Origin: Paenibacillus xylanivorans
GTDB lineage: Bacteria > Bacillota > Bacilli > Paenibacillales > Paenibacillaceae
Assembly: GCF_001280595.1 (NCBI RefSeq)
Contig: NZ_LITU01000036.1
Span: 138,118-202,117, forward strand
DNA: 64,000 bases
Direction of reading: 5' to 3'
The notes below the pieces were generated by a model, which searched no databases, was not told the DNA's origin, and was given only the letters and a program-made list of their open reading frames with translations. Position 1 is the stretch's first letter. Each line of letters begins with the position of its first letter. This document shows positions 16,990-27,428 of this stretch, in pieces. Position numbers and translations under genes: made by a program.

Positions 16990-17616
16990 TTACCCCACCT
17001 TTCCGAGCAGGTACACGACCGTAAAGATAAACACCCAGACCACGTCAATAAAGTGCCAGTACATTGCGGAGACGTATACTTTAGGTGCAGTTACGACCGT
17101 TAATCCTTTTCTGAACAGTTGCCCGATAATGAGCCCGATCCACATAATACCGAATGCAACGTGAGCTCCGTGGAACCCGACCAGCGTATAGAACGCTGAA
17201 CTGAATGCACTTGTCGTCATGCCGAACTCTTTATGTTTCACATATTCATAGAACTCGTAAATTTCCAGACCGAGGAATCCGAGACCCAGTACAACGGTAA
17301 TGCCAAGCCAGAGAGCGAGAGCATTGCGCTTGCCCTTGTGCATAGCCTGGATGGCAAATACGCTTGTCAAACTGCTGACCAAGAGAATAAAGGTTGCGGC
17401 AGCCACGAGTGGCAGATGAAACAATTCATTCGCCGTCGGTCCGTCATTCGTTTGCCCACGGAGGGCCAAAAAGGTTGCGAAGAGGGTTCCGAACAATACT
17501 GTCTCGCCGCCAAGGAACAACCAGAAGCCGACAAGCTTGTTGCGTCCTTCGAGCGTTGCTTTCTCCGGTTCATGCGGCAATTTTCCATTTACTGGTTCGG
17601 CATGTGAAGTTGTCAT
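16990..17616 (-). CDS. ctaE: Cytochrome c oxidase subunit III (CtaE)
   Basis: A 208-residue protein with five transmembrane helices, the short bacterial form of subunit III that stabilises the oxidase core and its oxygen channel. Motifs include NKLVGFWLFLGGETVLFGTLFATFLAL (split here: GFWLFLGGE, LFATFLALRG), VGFHGAHV with the conserved HGxHV, and YWHFIDVVWVFIFTVVYL at the C-terminus. Its start overlaps the ctaD stop by ATGA. Confidence 0.95.
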   Translation of the reverse strand: MTTSHAEPVNGKLPHEPEKATLEGRNKLVGFWLFLGGETVLFGTLFATFLALRGQTNDGPTANELFHLPLVAAATFILLVSSLTSVFAIQAMHKGKRNALALWLGITVVLGLGFLGLEIYEFYEYVKHKEFGMTTSAFSSAFYTLVGFHGAHVAFGIMWIGLIIGQLFRKGLTVVTAPKVYVSAMYWHFIDVVWVFIFTVVYLLGKVG

Positions 17617-19502
17617 GTTCTAACCCCCTTCTCATCCTGATCCTCCGGTTCAATATGCCAGCCATGATCATCGTAGAGTGACCGCAGCGCCATAGCACCA
17701 AATGTAATCAATAGGCCAATAATAACCACAATATAATTGTTGAACAATCCGTTCATAAAGGCATTTCCAAAATCATCCTTGCTGAACATTAGACCCAGCC
17801 CGGCAATGAATATACCAACGGACATCACAAACGGCAGTGGAGTTGCTGACGGCATATGAATCGAACCTACAGGTTCGGCCGGTGTCATCTCCGTATGTCC
17901 TGCCATTTTTTCTTTCCAGTACGCATCGATTCCGCGTACCAGAGGCGTCTGCTTAAAGTTGTATTCCGGCGGTGGAGATGGAATTGACCACTCCAACGTA
18001 CGACCATCTTCCCACGGATCATTTGGTGCATCAGCTGGTTTTCTCGTTGTAATCACGATGTTCACGAGGAACATGATGACCCCAACGCCCATCAGGAATG
18101 CACCGATGGAGCTGACCAGGTTAAGCAGGTCAAAATCCTGATTCGGCAAATATGTAACGATCCGGCGCTGCATCCCCATCAAACCAAGGAAATGCTGTAC
18201 AAAGAACGTTAATTGGAAGCCGATCATGAATGTCCAGAACGTCCATTTTCCGAGCGTTTCGCTCAGCATGCGACCGAACATTTTCGGCCACCAGTAATGT
18301 AGTCCCGAGAACAAACCAAGCACCAATCCACCAACGATAACATAATGGAAGTGAGCCACAACAAAGTACGTATCATGGAACTGGAAATCCGCAGGCGCAG
18401 AGGCCAGCATGACACCGGTAACTCCACCCATAACGAAGGTTGGAACAAATCCTACAGCAAACAGGTTTGCTGCCGTAAAACGAATCTGACCGCCCCACAT
18501 CGTAAAGAGCCAGTTAAATATTTTGATCCCCGTTGGTACAGCAATCAGCATGGTAGAAATCGAGAACAATGCATTCGCAACGGTTCCCAAACCTGTTGTA
18601 AACATGTGATGCGCCCATACCATGAATCCCAAGAAGGCAATCAAGATGGTTGCAAACACCATGGAGCTGTAACCGAACAATCTTTTACGTGCAAAGGTTG
18701 GAATAACCTCTGAGATAATACCAAATGCCGGCAAAATGAGAATATATACTTCCGGGTGTCCGAAGATCCAGAAGATATGTTGCCAGAGTACCGGGTTACC
18801 ACCACCTGCAACATCAAAGAAATTGGCTCCCAATATACGGTCAAACGTTAACAATACAAGTCCTACCGTAATGGCAGGGAATGCAAAAAGGATGATTGCT
18901 GATGTAATAAATGTGGTCCAGGTAAACATCGGCATCCGCATATAGGACATTCCCGGCGCACGCATCGTAATGATAGTCGCGAGAAAGTTAATACCCCCGA
19001 TGAGTGTCCCTAGACCGGCGATCTGGAGACCTATCGTGTAGAAATCCACACCGTGCGTCCCACTGTACTCGCTGCCAGAGAGTGGCGTATACGAAGTCCA
19101 GCCGGCATCCGGTGCTCCTCCCATCAACCAGCTGAGGTTCAAGAGCAGTCCACCAAACAGGAACGTCCAGAAACCCAGCGCGTTAACAAAAGGGAAAGCA
19201 ACGTCCCGTGCCCCAATCTGCAAAGGCACAACGGCATTCATAACGGCAAAAATAATAGGCATGACACCAAGAAAAATCATCGTTGTTCCGTGCATCGTAA
19301 TCAATTCGTTGAAGACCTGCGCCGACACAAAATCATTCATCGGTTTCATGAGCTGAATCCGAATCAAAATGGCTTCAATACCGCCGATTCCAAAGAAAAA
19401 TCCACCCGCAATTAAGTAGAGCACGGCGATTTTTTTGTGATCGACGGTGGTAATCCAATCCATCAAGCCCCTATACCGCTTGACGCTATGAGCATGAGCC
19501 AA
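17613..19502 (-). CDS. ctaD: Cytochrome c oxidase subunit I (CtaD)
   Basis: A 629-residue catalytic subunit of the haem-copper oxidase, carrying haem a and the a3-CuB centre where O2 is reduced and protons are pumped. The expected residues are present: HGTTMIFL (low-spin haem His) near residue 70, HPEVYILILP with the cross-linked His-Tyr, HH in VWAHHMFTTG, and HFHYVIVGG with the a3 and a ligands. Length includes the extra C-terminal helices fused in Bacillus-type subunit I. It overlaps ctaE by 4 bases. Confidence 0.97.
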   Translation of the reverse strand: MAHAHSVKRYRGLMDWITTVDHKKIAVLYLIAGGFFFGIGGIEAILIRIQLMKPMNDFVSAQVFNELITMHGTTMIFLGVMPIIFAVMNAVVPLQIGARDVAFPFVNALGFWTFLFGGLLLNLSWLMGGAPDAGWTSYTPLSGSEYSGTHGVDFYTIGLQIAGLGTLIGGINFLATIITMRAPGMSYMRMPMFTWTTFITSAIILFAFPAITVGLVLLTFDRILGANFFDVAGGGNPVLWQHIFWIFGHPEVYILILPAFGIISEVIPTFARKRLFGYSSMVFATILIAFLGFMVWAHHMFTTGLGTVANALFSISTMLIAVPTGIKIFNWLFTMWGGQIRFTAANLFAVGFVPTFVMGGVTGVMLASAPADFQFHDTYFVVAHFHYVIVGGLVLGLFSGLHYWWPKMFGRMLSETLGKWTFWTFMIGFQLTFFVQHFLGLMGMQRRIVTYLPNQDFDLLNLVSSIGAFLMGVGVIMFLVNIVITTRKPADAPNDPWEDGRTLEWSIPSPPPEYNFKQTPLVRGIDAYWKEKMAGHTEMTPAEPVGSIHMPSATPLPFVMSVGIFIAGLGLMFSKDDFGNAFMNGLFNNYIVVIIGLLITFGAMALRSLYDDHGWHIEPEDQDEKGVRT

Positions 19503-19534
19503 GGTTGTGTACCCCCTTCTTCGTCCTTGCTGTT

Positions 19535-20587
19535 CTATTCATAGTCCAATTTGTAGTTGGCCAGATATTCGGCAATTCCGTCGATTTCTTCATCTGTGAG
19601 TCCAAGGTCTTTCGGATTAGGCATCGTATTGCCCGGCTTCACGGATTGTGGATCATGGAGCCATTCTTTCATGTTGTCCAGCACCTGATTACCGTCTTCC
19701 TGGCCTTCGCCCTGGTTCAACAGAATACCTGCCACGGATTGCTTGCCGCCGATTCCCGTCAGGTTAGGCGCAACCGGCCCGCCCTGATCACCAACTGCAT
19801 GGCAAGAAAGGCAGTTCGTTTTGAACTTCTCGGCCAATTGGGTATCTTCGGGAAGTACCGCCGGGGCTTTCATTTCATTGACCCATTTGTCAAAGGATTC
19901 CTGGCTGACCGCTTTTACCTTGAATTCCATGAAGGCATGCGACCTGCCGCATAATTCAGCACATTTCCCCCGGTAAACGCCTTCATTTGGCGCCGAGAAG
20001 CTGAACTTGTTAAGCGTTCCATCCGGGTTTGTGTCCATTTTACCCGCAAGTGACGGCACCCAGAAGGAGTGAAGCACGTCAGCGGTTTTCAATTCGAATG
20101 CGATTTTCTTTCCGGTCGGGATGATGAGATCTTGAGCGGTGGTTACATCATATTGAGGATAAGTGAATTCCCACCAGTACTGATGCGAGGTGACTTTGAC
20201 CTGAATTGCATTTTTGTCGTTGGACAGATCTTCGCCTTGGGCAAAAATCGTTTTTACCGTCGGTACTGCCAGAACGATAACGAGCAACAACGGAATGGCT
20301 GTCCATATTACTTCCAGCTTGAAATTACCTTCAACCTGTTCGGGCATTTCATTCTGCCCGGCTCGTCTGCGAAACCGGATCAACACATACGCCGCAATAG
20401 CAAATACAATGATGAGCACCACGATCATAATCGTAATGGACAGCTTCATCAGATCATATTGGCCTTGCGCCACAGGACCCTGAGGTTTCATTACCGACAA
20501 GTCTTCCCGCCCGCATGCGGATAGCAGCAAAGAGAACACCGCCAGCAAGGGGAGAATTCGCTTTGCAACCTGCCACTGTTTCATCAT
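19535..20587 (-). CDS. ctaC: Cytochrome c oxidase subunit II with fused cytochrome c domain (CtaC)
   Basis: About 350 residues. I choose the ATG-ATG at 20587/20584 because GTGGGG lies upstream; a longer frame to 20611 lacks a ribosome site. An N-terminal lipobox (LLLSACG) indicates a lipoprotein. Two transmembrane helices follow, then the CuA domain with CAELCGRSHAFMEF. Next comes a cytochrome c domain with CLSCH and later a Met in GNTMPNP. The fused haem-c domain marks a caa3-type oxidase. It is first in the cta operon; ctaA and ctaB are not in this window. Confidence 0.95.
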   Translation of the reverse strand: MMKQWQVAKRILPLLAVFSLLLSACGREDLSVMKPQGPVAQGQYDLMKLSITIMIVVLIIVFAIAAYVLIRFRRRAGQNEMPEQVEGNFKLEVIWTAIPLLLVIVLAVPTVKTIFAQGEDLSNDKNAIQVKVTSHQYWWEFTYPQYDVTTAQDLIIPTGKKIAFELKTADVLHSFWVPSLAGKMDTNPDGTLNKFSFSAPNEGVYRGKCAELCGRSHAFMEFKVKAVSQESFDKWVNEMKAPAVLPEDTQLAEKFKTNCLSCHAVGDQGGPVAPNLTGIGGKQSVAGILLNQGEGQEDGNQVLDNMKEWLHDPQSVKPGNTMPNPKDLGLTDEEIDGIAEYLANYKLDYE

Positions 20588-21168
20588 TGATCTACCCCAC
20601 TTTTTTAACATTTTCGTAGATTTCCGTTTTCGCCCAAAGTAAACTCAAATTAAGTTCATTTCAGCACGATACACGTAATCCTGTCCGACATACAGAACGC
20701 TTACAAAAATAACGCTTCCACTACTCCCGTCTTTTCCTGCTAAGGGCATGTCTGCGCATTCTTCCAATTCATTCTATATGGTTCAATCACTTATTAAATA
20801 TAAGTTGAGGGTATGATTTTGTCAATCTTTGGACACATGTTCACAAATTGTTCACTATATGTAAAAAACCGCACCACAACTTGATTTGTAAACGATTTCA
20901 GTTAAAAATATTAGTCTCTACTTTTGAAAAAATTTGCCAAATTTCGGTGATGAAATTGATTTTTTTGCCGATTTTTCTCACATTGAAAACATGCAGTATT
21001 ATGCAAAAAAGAAGAGCATACATCAAGGTTCTCTCCCTTACAACTACTGGAAGGAGCGGTGAAGCTCCATACCGCCTCCATTTAAATGAGACGGCACGGA
21101 GCCTGAACCCAATGAACATCCCGACACCGTTATACAGCATCACTACCAGCTTACCTAAGTTTCAGCGC
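20588..21168. other. Intergenic region between ctaC and map, with a cre-like site
   Basis: About 580 bases without a supportable gene. AACGCTTACA at 20697-20706 (minus strand TGTAAGCGTT) resembles the core of a CcpA cre site upstream of ctaC. In B. subtilis cta genes are under catabolite control. An imperfect hairpin (GGAGCGGT at 21053 with ACCGCCTCC at 21071) lies 90 bases after map and may be its weak terminator. Confidence 0.35.
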
Positions 21169-21930
21169 TCATGTCCCATCCGTAAGTATAAGAGGTCCAT
21201 CCCCTGTGATGGCCACCGTATGCTCATACTGGACGCCCCAGCTTCCATCAACGGTTCTCACCGTCCAGCCATCTTCATCCCATACAACCGCTCCAGAGCT
21301 GCCTCTCGTAAATATGGGCTCGATTGTAATGACCATCCCCTCTGTCAGCATCATACCCGTTCTGCGTTTCCCGTAAGGAAGCACGTTTGGTGGTTCATGG
21401 ATGTATTGACCAATGCCATGACCAATAAGAGGCTTCACAATACCATAACGATAAAACCTCGCTGTCCGCTCAATCGCGTTCCCGATATCCCCCAGCGTAT
21501 TTCCTGGCACTGCCAGTGCTATCGCTTTATGAAGTGCCCTTTCCGTTCGCTTCATCAGCTTGCGGATGGACTTGCGTTGTTCACCAATCCCATAAGTCCA
21601 TGCAGAGTCGGCAAGCCAGCCGTCTTTGTTCACCACCATATCAATGGTCACCACATCTCCTGTGGACAGTTCCCGGTCATCAGGGAAGCCGTGGCAAACC
21701 ACTTCATTAACAGAGGCGCATGTGGCGTATGGATAGCCTTTGTATCCCTTTTGCTCAGGTGTAGCTCCTCTTTCAGCCAGAAAAGCCTCCACCCGTTCGT
21801 TAATATCACCTGTAGTTACACCAGGGGTGAGCCACTTTTCAATATGCTCGTGACAGCTCCGCAGGATTCGCCCTGCTTCCCGCATGTAGCCAATCTCTTC
21901 TTTTGTTTTCAAAATAGGGTCCACATGCAT
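21169..21930 (-). CDS. map: Methionine aminopeptidase, type I
   Basis: A 253-residue cytoplasmic metalloenzyme that removes the initiator Met from nascent proteins. The pita-bread fold ligands are all visible: Asp in VVTIDMVV, Asp in LADSAWTYG, His in LIGHGIGQYIHEPPN, Glu in VITIEPIF and Glu in QYEHTVAI. His in NEVVCHGFP is the substrate-site residue. AGGAAGG lies 6 bases before the ATG. It stands alone with its own promoter; it is probably a second map copy, since the main one usually sits in the ribosomal-protein cluster. A long open frame on the opposite strand is a shadow. Confidence 0.95.
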   Translation of the reverse strand: MHVDPILKTKEEIGYMREAGRILRSCHEHIEKWLTPGVTTGDINERVEAFLAERGATPEQKGYKGYPYATCASVNEVVCHGFPDDRELSTGDVVTIDMVVNKDGWLADSAWTYGIGEQRKSIRKLMKRTERALHKAIALAVPGNTLGDIGNAIERTARFYRYGIVKPLIGHGIGQYIHEPPNVLPYGKRRTGMMLTEGMVITIEPIFTRGSSGAVVWDEDGWTVRTVDGSWGVQYEHTVAITGDGPLILTDGT

Positions 21931-22080
21931 TCATCCTTCCTGCCATATGTGTACTTCCATGTATATGCAGCAGGAACGGAACAAAGCCCCAAAAGTACAG
22001 CGAAGCTTGGCGGCTTATTCCGATTACTCTTAGGGGAACCCATTTATCCATTGAAAATATATACATATCATTTTCCAAAC

Positions 22081-22122
22081 AAAAAAAACCGTCTGCCGGA
22101 GCCTAATGCCCGGGAGACGGTT
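22081..22122 (-). terminator. Terminator of the small gene at 22163
   Basis: AACCGTCT (22087-22094) pairs with AGACGGTT (22115-22122), with inner CCGG pairs, and the A run at 22081-22088 gives an eight-T tail on the minus strand. Confidence 0.88.
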
Positions 22123-22162
22123 CTATTCATATCGGAACAGTATATTCAGAGTTGTGTGTGTT

Positions 22163-22351
22163 TCAGGACACGGAAGAATCCATCTTGACAAGCTCATGCT
22201 CAACCACAGAAGTCAATTCTTCCTCGTATCCACCCGTAATCCGGTATTTTCTCACGTACTCCTTCACGAATTTTTTTGGATCTTTAGGACGGAAAATCCG
22301 AGTCATTTCCCTCAAACTTTCTTTGACCTCATTGTGACCTTTCGTTGCCAT
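22163..22351 (-). CDS. Small conserved-looking hypothetical protein (62 aa)
   Basis: A 62-residue, charged, mostly helical protein (MATKGHNEVKESLREMTRIF at the start, EELTSVVEHELVKMDSS at the end). No membrane segment or cysteine. A strong ribosome site GGGAGGG lies 7 bases before the ATG and a strong terminator follows, so it is a real gene. I do not recognise the family. A YTRPKDPKKFVKEYVRKY-like basic middle could contact nucleic acid, but this is speculation. Confidence 0.75.
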   Translation of the reverse strand: MATKGHNEVKESLREMTRIFRPKDPKKFVKEYVRKYRITGGYEEELTSVVEHELVKMDSSVS

Positions 22352-22747
22352 TGTAATTCCCTCCCAAAACGTTGAAAGTGAATGCTCCGTTTAGAGAATG
22401 CCGAATAAGTCTTAAATGCCATCCATGAAGTTGTGTGCGCGGCTCAAAGCAAGCTTTAGGTCGGGAACCTTGCTTAAGCAAGTACCTGACACTATAAATA
22501 CCCGATATGATTCGGTGTGAATCATAATCTTATTGTAGCATATTCGGAAGTATCTTACGACTTGACAATTTTACCTAATATTTATAACGGTTTTTATGCC
22601 CAAAAAGTTTAATTCCGAATCATATGTTATAAATACGATACTTCTATACGGAATTAATATATCCAGCATAACACTCAACTATTCGGGGGATATTATCACG
22701 GACAACCCATACAGTTAACATACTGGGATCTAAGGAGGCGTTGTTTT
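22352..22747. other. Divergent promoter region with palindromes
   Basis: About 395 bases between two divergent small genes. CTTGCTTAAGCAAG (22469-22482) is a perfect 14-bp palindrome nested in AGGT/ACCT. ATGATTC-ggtgt-GAATCAT (22507-22525) is a perfect 7-bp inverted repeat. These may be operators for the gene at 22351. No further gene is visible. Confidence 0.4.
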
Positions 22748-23029
22748 ATGGATCAGAAAGACAAAGAAATGCTGCCCCTTTCGCATGAAAAGGTGGAAGT
22801 GGACGGAATATACACCAACGAAGCGGGACAAGAAGAGCACCTGCATCGAGGACAACAATTCCCAGCCGATCCCGTTCTCGGCAAGACAGAATGGGAACTG
22901 ACCGAATTCGCCTTTGACAACCATCACGAAGGTCGTACCGACGAACGCTTGGTTCCCAAAGAAAATGACACTGACAAGATTGGCAAGACCACACATCCAC
23001 GCAGACATTTCCAGCGGGGTGACCGTTAG
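22748..23029 (+). CDS. Hypothetical hydrophilic protein (93 aa)
   Basis: A 93-residue protein rich in Glu, Asp, His and Lys, with no hydrophobic segment. VDGIYTNEAGQEEHLHRGQQ is slightly like YjzC-type small proteins (D.GIY...G), and the C-terminus is basic (TTHPRRHFQRGDR). The consensus ribosome site AAGGAGG lies 9 bases before the ATG and a perfect terminator follows, so expression is likely. Function is unknown. Confidence 0.78.
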   Translation: MDQKDKEMLPLSHEKVEVDGIYTNEAGQEEHLHRGQQFPADPVLGKTEWELTEFAFDNHHEGRTDERLVPKENDTDKIGKTTHPRRHFQRGDR

Positions 23030-23045
23030 GTTATAAATGAGAAAG

Positions 23046-23088
23046 AAAAGGGACAGTTTCCAGCGCTGCATTGGAACCTGTCCCTTTT
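23046..23088 (+). terminator. Terminator after the 93-aa gene
   Basis: AAAAGGGACAG (23046-23056) pairs with CTGTCCCTTTT (23078-23088), and TTCCA/TGGAA extends the stem. The T run lies in the 3' arm. Confidence 0.9.
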
Positions 23089-23179
23089 AAGTTAGCAAAG
23101 ATACATTTCGTTCCATCCGGTTCAGTTCTGTCCACCTTCCTCATAGCCTATATAAAAAGGACAAAGGAGGCTGGACCGG

Positions 23180-23518
23180 ATGTCCCCCATGAAATCGTCA
23201 AGCGGTCTGGATGAAAATATTGCCGGCATGCTCTGTTATCTGTTCACTTTTGTAGGCGGAATCGTCTTTCTGGCTGTAGAGAAACGCAGCCGTTTCGTTC
23301 TGTTTCATGCACTTCAATCCGTCACGGTATTTGGAATCATCATGGTCGGTCATGTGTTGTGTGCATTTCTCCCATTGTTTGGGCCACTGCTGGCATCACT
23401 GTTGTCCCTGCTTGGAGTGGTGATCTGGCTTCTCATGGTGGTCACCAGTCTGCAAGGCAAATGGTTGAAGCTCCCTTGGGTCGGAGACTTTGCTGAGAAA
23501 CAAATGCGGCATCTGTAA
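23180..23518 (+). CDS. DUF4870/Tic20-like small membrane protein
   Basis: A 112-residue protein with three or four transmembrane helices (IAGMLCYLFTFVGGIVFLAVE; VTVFGIIMVGHVLCAFLPLF; LLSLLGVVIWLLMVVTSLQG). The order N-terminal GLDEN.A..LCYL, then VEKRSRFVLFHALQS, then a PWVGDFAEK tail is typical of DUF4870 proteins of Bacillales. Role unknown. AAAGGAGG precedes the ATG at about 12 bases. It is monocistronic with a 17-bp terminator. Confidence 0.87.
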   Translation: MSPMKSSSGLDENIAGMLCYLFTFVGGIVFLAVEKRSRFVLFHALQSVTVFGIIMVGHVLCAFLPLFGPLLASLLSLLGVVIWLLMVVTSLQGKWLKLPWVGDFAEKQMRHL

Positions 23519-23580
23519 AGTGAAGCAAGGAGACATTCATTCCAAGAGTCCTATCATTCTTGGATCAACCTCACCCAATA

Positions 23581-23632
23581 TAAAAAGCGGCGATCATGCA
23601 CGTTGAACACGGGTTATGATCGCCGCTTTTTA
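23581..23632. terminator. Bidirectional terminator, 17-bp perfect stem
   Basis: TAAAAAGCGGCGATCAT (23581-23597) pairs perfectly with 23616-23632. It serves the DUF4870 gene on the plus strand and the DUF418 gene on the minus strand. Confidence 0.95.
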
Positions 23633-23672
23633 TATATTTAAGAGAAAGTTCTCTCTATGAGTGTCACATCAA

Positions 23673-24728
23673 TCATGATGTTTTCCTGCGAATCGGTATA
23701 AAACTCAAATAGGTACCGCATCTCCAAATCCACTCCAGTGGACCATACTCAAACCAACGCATCCACAGGTTGCTCACAATAATCTGAACAATGACTGCAC
23801 CCAGGCACACGATACTTGATATCGTGTACGATACAGCACCCTCCTTGAGCACGAGTTGGTATACCCCCAACAAAATGACGGTTTGCCCAATATAATTGGT
23901 CAATGCCATTCGTCCAAACGCTTGTAGTGGATGGAGCAGTTGGGCATACCCATGCCGTCGATTCAATAGTAGTAACGTACTTAGATAAAAGATGGACACT
24001 ACCGGGCCAGTCGCCACACCGATGTGCTGTAACAGAAAGGCTGCGTCCATATTTGTCTGTTCAGCAACAGGCAGAGTTGCGCCTACCACCTCAAACAGAT
24101 ATGGACTCATTGCATCCGGAGGAGCAATCCACCACATGATCCCGATTCCTGCCATAGAAGCAATCAGTGCAGTAAGCCATATGATTCGCAAATGGGGCAA
24201 GCCGTTCTGTATCTTCTCCAGCAGTCGGTATTGTCCAGCAGCCAGTCCCAGAAGGATAAGAAAGGGTAACGTTAATATTTTGATTCCCAGCGCGGCTGTA
24301 ACAACACATCCAAGTACAGCAAGCACCAGGTTCACGGTTCTGGGAGCCCAATAGAGCGGTAGGATGATCAGCCCGACAATTCCATAAATAAACAGGGTTT
24401 CTCCAGACTGATACTGCTGATGAATGTATCCAATGACCAGCAGCATAAGTATCCGCAGAAGATAAAGAAGCAGCTTGGGTTTGCCTTTTGCAGCCGCACG
24501 GCTCATAAAAAGGTAAAACCCCAACCCAAACAGAAAACTGAAAATGTCATAAAAGCGGGCCTCCACCAAAAAATACAGTCCCCGCTGAATCCAGAAATCC
24601 AGATCGTTCTCAGGTTTCAGCATACTCCATAATCCCAACACATTCACAAAGGGTAGTCCCAACAGGGCAAATCCCCGAAATAGATCCAATAACACAATAC
24701 GTTGTTGCGTAGATACAGGTTGATTCAT
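23673..24728 (-). CDS. DUF418 domain membrane protein (YeiB-like)
   Basis: A 351-residue, multi-pass membrane protein, slightly shorter than typical YeiB proteins (about 390). The N-terminal RIVLLDLFRGFALLGLPFVN is the diagnostic LD..RGFALLGI-type start, followed by SFLFGLGFYLFMSRA and, near the C-terminus, AFGRMALTNYIGQT and FEYGPLEWIWR, both DUF418 hallmarks. The family is related to acyltransferase-3 membrane proteins but its reaction is unknown. It stands alone between terminators. Confidence 0.9.
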   Translation of the reverse strand: MNQPVSTQQRIVLLDLFRGFALLGLPFVNVLGLWSMLKPENDLDFWIQRGLYFLVEARFYDIFSFLFGLGFYLFMSRAAAKGKPKLLLYLLRILMLLVIGYIHQQYQSGETLFIYGIVGLIILPLYWAPRTVNLVLAVLGCVVTAALGIKILTLPFLILLGLAAGQYRLLEKIQNGLPHLRIIWLTALIASMAGIGIMWWIAPPDAMSPYLFEVVGATLPVAEQTNMDAAFLLQHIGVATGPVVSIFYLSTLLLLNRRHGYAQLLHPLQAFGRMALTNYIGQTVILLGVYQLVLKEGAVSYTISSIVCLGAVIVQIIVSNLWMRWFEYGPLEWIWRCGTYLSFIPIRRKTS

Positions 24729-24884
24729 AAGTATCCCTCCTTACTTGACCCACTTTATAGTAAAAGGGTATACCGCCGCTATCGATTTAGGTGAACAGTC
24801 TCTTACATCTGACATAAGGTTATGTTCCCCTTATTGTTCCTGTTTCTTCATACGCTGGACCTTGCGTTGATGTCAAACAACGCA

Positions 24885-24931
24885 AAACCACCGGAAACAC
24901 TGCTCTTATGAGCTGGCGTTTCCGGTGGTTT
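24885..24931. terminator. Hairpin between DUF418 and pbuX
   Basis: AAACCACCGGAAAC (24885-24898) pairs perfectly with GTTTCCGGTGGTTT (24918-24931). It is the best terminator for the purine operon (stop at 25098), though 165 bases away. The rest of 24729-25097 shows no gene. Confidence 0.7.
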
Positions 24932-25097
24932 ATATGACGTTCATGCCATTGAACATTCACAGCATAAATGATATATGGAATGAACTGTCCATGACATTTA
25001 CAATTTTCGTTCACATTATTGAATATTTATCCCTTTAAACGCTGATACAGCCGTTAACATAACAATCATGCTGGGGTATCAACATTAATCAGGTTGT

Positions 25098-26459
25098 CTA
25101 AGCCGACTTTCCAGACTCCCCAAGGATCACATCCGCTTGCCGCTCAGCCATTTTATCAGCCGCTGCTTTAGAACCCAGACCATTAAACAGCAAGTTCATG
25201 AAAATGGCTGTAAAACTACCTGCAATGATTCCGTTACCGAGCATAATCTGTGCCCAGTCCGGTGCACCTGCGAACAATTGGGGCACGACCGTTACACCCA
25301 GCCCCATGCCTACAGAGCAGGCGATGATGAACAGGTTCTCATGACGGTTCAGATCGACCTGGCTTCCGAGAATACGAATACCTGATGACACCACCATGCC
25401 GAACAATGCGACCATGGCCCCGCCAAGAACTGAACCTGGAACAAGCTGTGCCAGTGCAGCAATCTTCGGTACAAAGCCGATGACCACAAGCAATCCGCCT
25501 GCTACAACAATAACATCGCGCGTTTTGACACGAGTCATCTGGACAAGCCCTACATTTTGTGAATAGGTCGTGTATGGGAATGAATTAAAAATACCGCCCA
25601 GCACAATCGCCAAACCTTCTGCACGATAGCCACGAGCCAGATCTTTGGAGGAAAGGTCCTTATCCAAAATTTTGCCGAGAGCCATAAATACACCAGTGGA
25701 TTCAGCCACGCTGACAATCGCTACCAGAATCATGGTCAGAATCGGTACAACCTCAAACGTCGGCGTACCAAAGTAGAATGGCTGCACGACGTGGAACCAG
25801 CTCGCTTCACGAATTGGCGCAAAGTTAACTTCACCCATAAGCCCAGCTGCCACTGTACCCACGAGAAGGCCGATCAGCACTGAGATGGAACGAATGAAAC
25901 CTGTAGTAAACCTAGTCATCAGAATGATGAACAACAACACGCCGAAGCCGAGCATAAGATGAACTCCACTGCCAAAATCTTCTGCGCCCTGACCGCCGCC
26001 GAGATCGTTAAACGCAACCGGAATCAGAGTCAGACCAATTATCGTCACGACCGATCCAGTCACGACTGGCGGAAAGAGCCGAATCAACTTGCCGAAGATG
26101 CCTGAAAACAGCACAACGAATATCCCTGACGCAATGATCGCACCATAAATGGCAGACACACCGCTCTTCATCCCGATTAAAATCATCGGTGATACGGCCT
26201 GGAATGCACAGCCAAGCATGACTGGCAGCCCCACTCCGAAGAAACGGTTGCCCCATACCTGCAACAATGTTGCCACGCCACAGGCGAGCAGGTCAATCGC
26301 AATCAGATAAGTTAACTGCTCCGTTGTAAAGCCTAGTGCCTTGCTGACAATAATCGGTACAACGACAGCTCCTGCATACATCGCCAGCACATGCTGGAGA
26401 CCCAAAGAGAAGGTTTTGATCGGATGCCGATGCCGCTGAAAAATACGTTCGCGTGCCAT
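25098..26459 (-). CDS. pbuX: Xanthine permease (NCS2 family)
   Basis: A 453-residue, 14-helix nucleobase transporter that imports xanthine with protons. The ATG at 26459 is one base after the xpt stop; a longer frame to 26537 would run back into xpt. Motifs include KTFSLGLQHVLAMYAGAVVVP near the N-terminus, the NCS2 signature around residues 295-325 (AIVLGGIFNSFPYTTYSQNVG), and TRVKTRDVIVVAGG. Position after xpt and the shared guanine-type riboswitch identify it as the xanthine transporter. Confidence 0.93.
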   Translation of the reverse strand: MARERIFQRHRHPIKTFSLGLQHVLAMYAGAVVVPIIVSKALGFTTEQLTYLIAIDLLACGVATLLQVWGNRFFGVGLPVMLGCAFQAVSPMILIGMKSGVSAIYGAIIASGIFVVLFSGIFGKLIRLFPPVVTGSVVTIIGLTLIPVAFNDLGGGQGAEDFGSGVHLMLGFGVLLFIILMTRFTTGFIRSISVLIGLLVGTVAAGLMGEVNFAPIREASWFHVVQPFYFGTPTFEVVPILTMILVAIVSVAESTGVFMALGKILDKDLSSKDLARGYRAEGLAIVLGGIFNSFPYTTYSQNVGLVQMTRVKTRDVIVVAGGLLVVIGFVPKIAALAQLVPGSVLGGAMVALFGMVVSSGIRILGSQVDLNRHENLFIIACSVGMGLGVTVVPQLFAGAPDWAQIMLGNGIIAGSFTAIFMNLLFNGLGSKAAADKMAERQADVILGESGKSA

Positions 26460-26460
26460 A

Positions 26461-27264
<804 letters not shown>

Positions 27265-27362
27265 CTATCCAAGAAGGGATCTGAAGCTGCCTGAACGTCC
27301 TTTTTCAAACACACTGCCTGAGAATCATCTCTTCCATACTTTAAAAACGTTGCAGGATCTTT

Positions 27363-27428
27363 CCCGTAGTCCGATCATTCCGGTGATCGGGTAGAGACAT
27401 GCAGGCCTATTCCTGCACATATACGAGT
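27363..27428 (-). promoter_or_regulatory. Purine (guanine-class) riboswitch aptamer
   Basis: The minus strand folds as the purine aptamer. P1 is CUCGU with ACGGG; P2 is UGCAG with CUGCA around a loop containing GG. J2/3 is GUCUCUACC. P3 is CCGAUC with GAUCGG, with CC in its loop for the L2-L3 kissing pairs. J3/1 reads GACUA, with C at the specificity position (74 in B. subtilis xpt), so guanine or hypoxanthine is the expected ligand. Ligand binding should favour the terminator about 190 bases downstream. Confidence 0.92.

Noticed and set aside
20848-22188. 446-codon plus-strand open frame over map
   Set aside because: It is antisense to a clear methionine aminopeptidase gene, has no ribosome site and its translation shows no domain; openness follows from the codon use of map.
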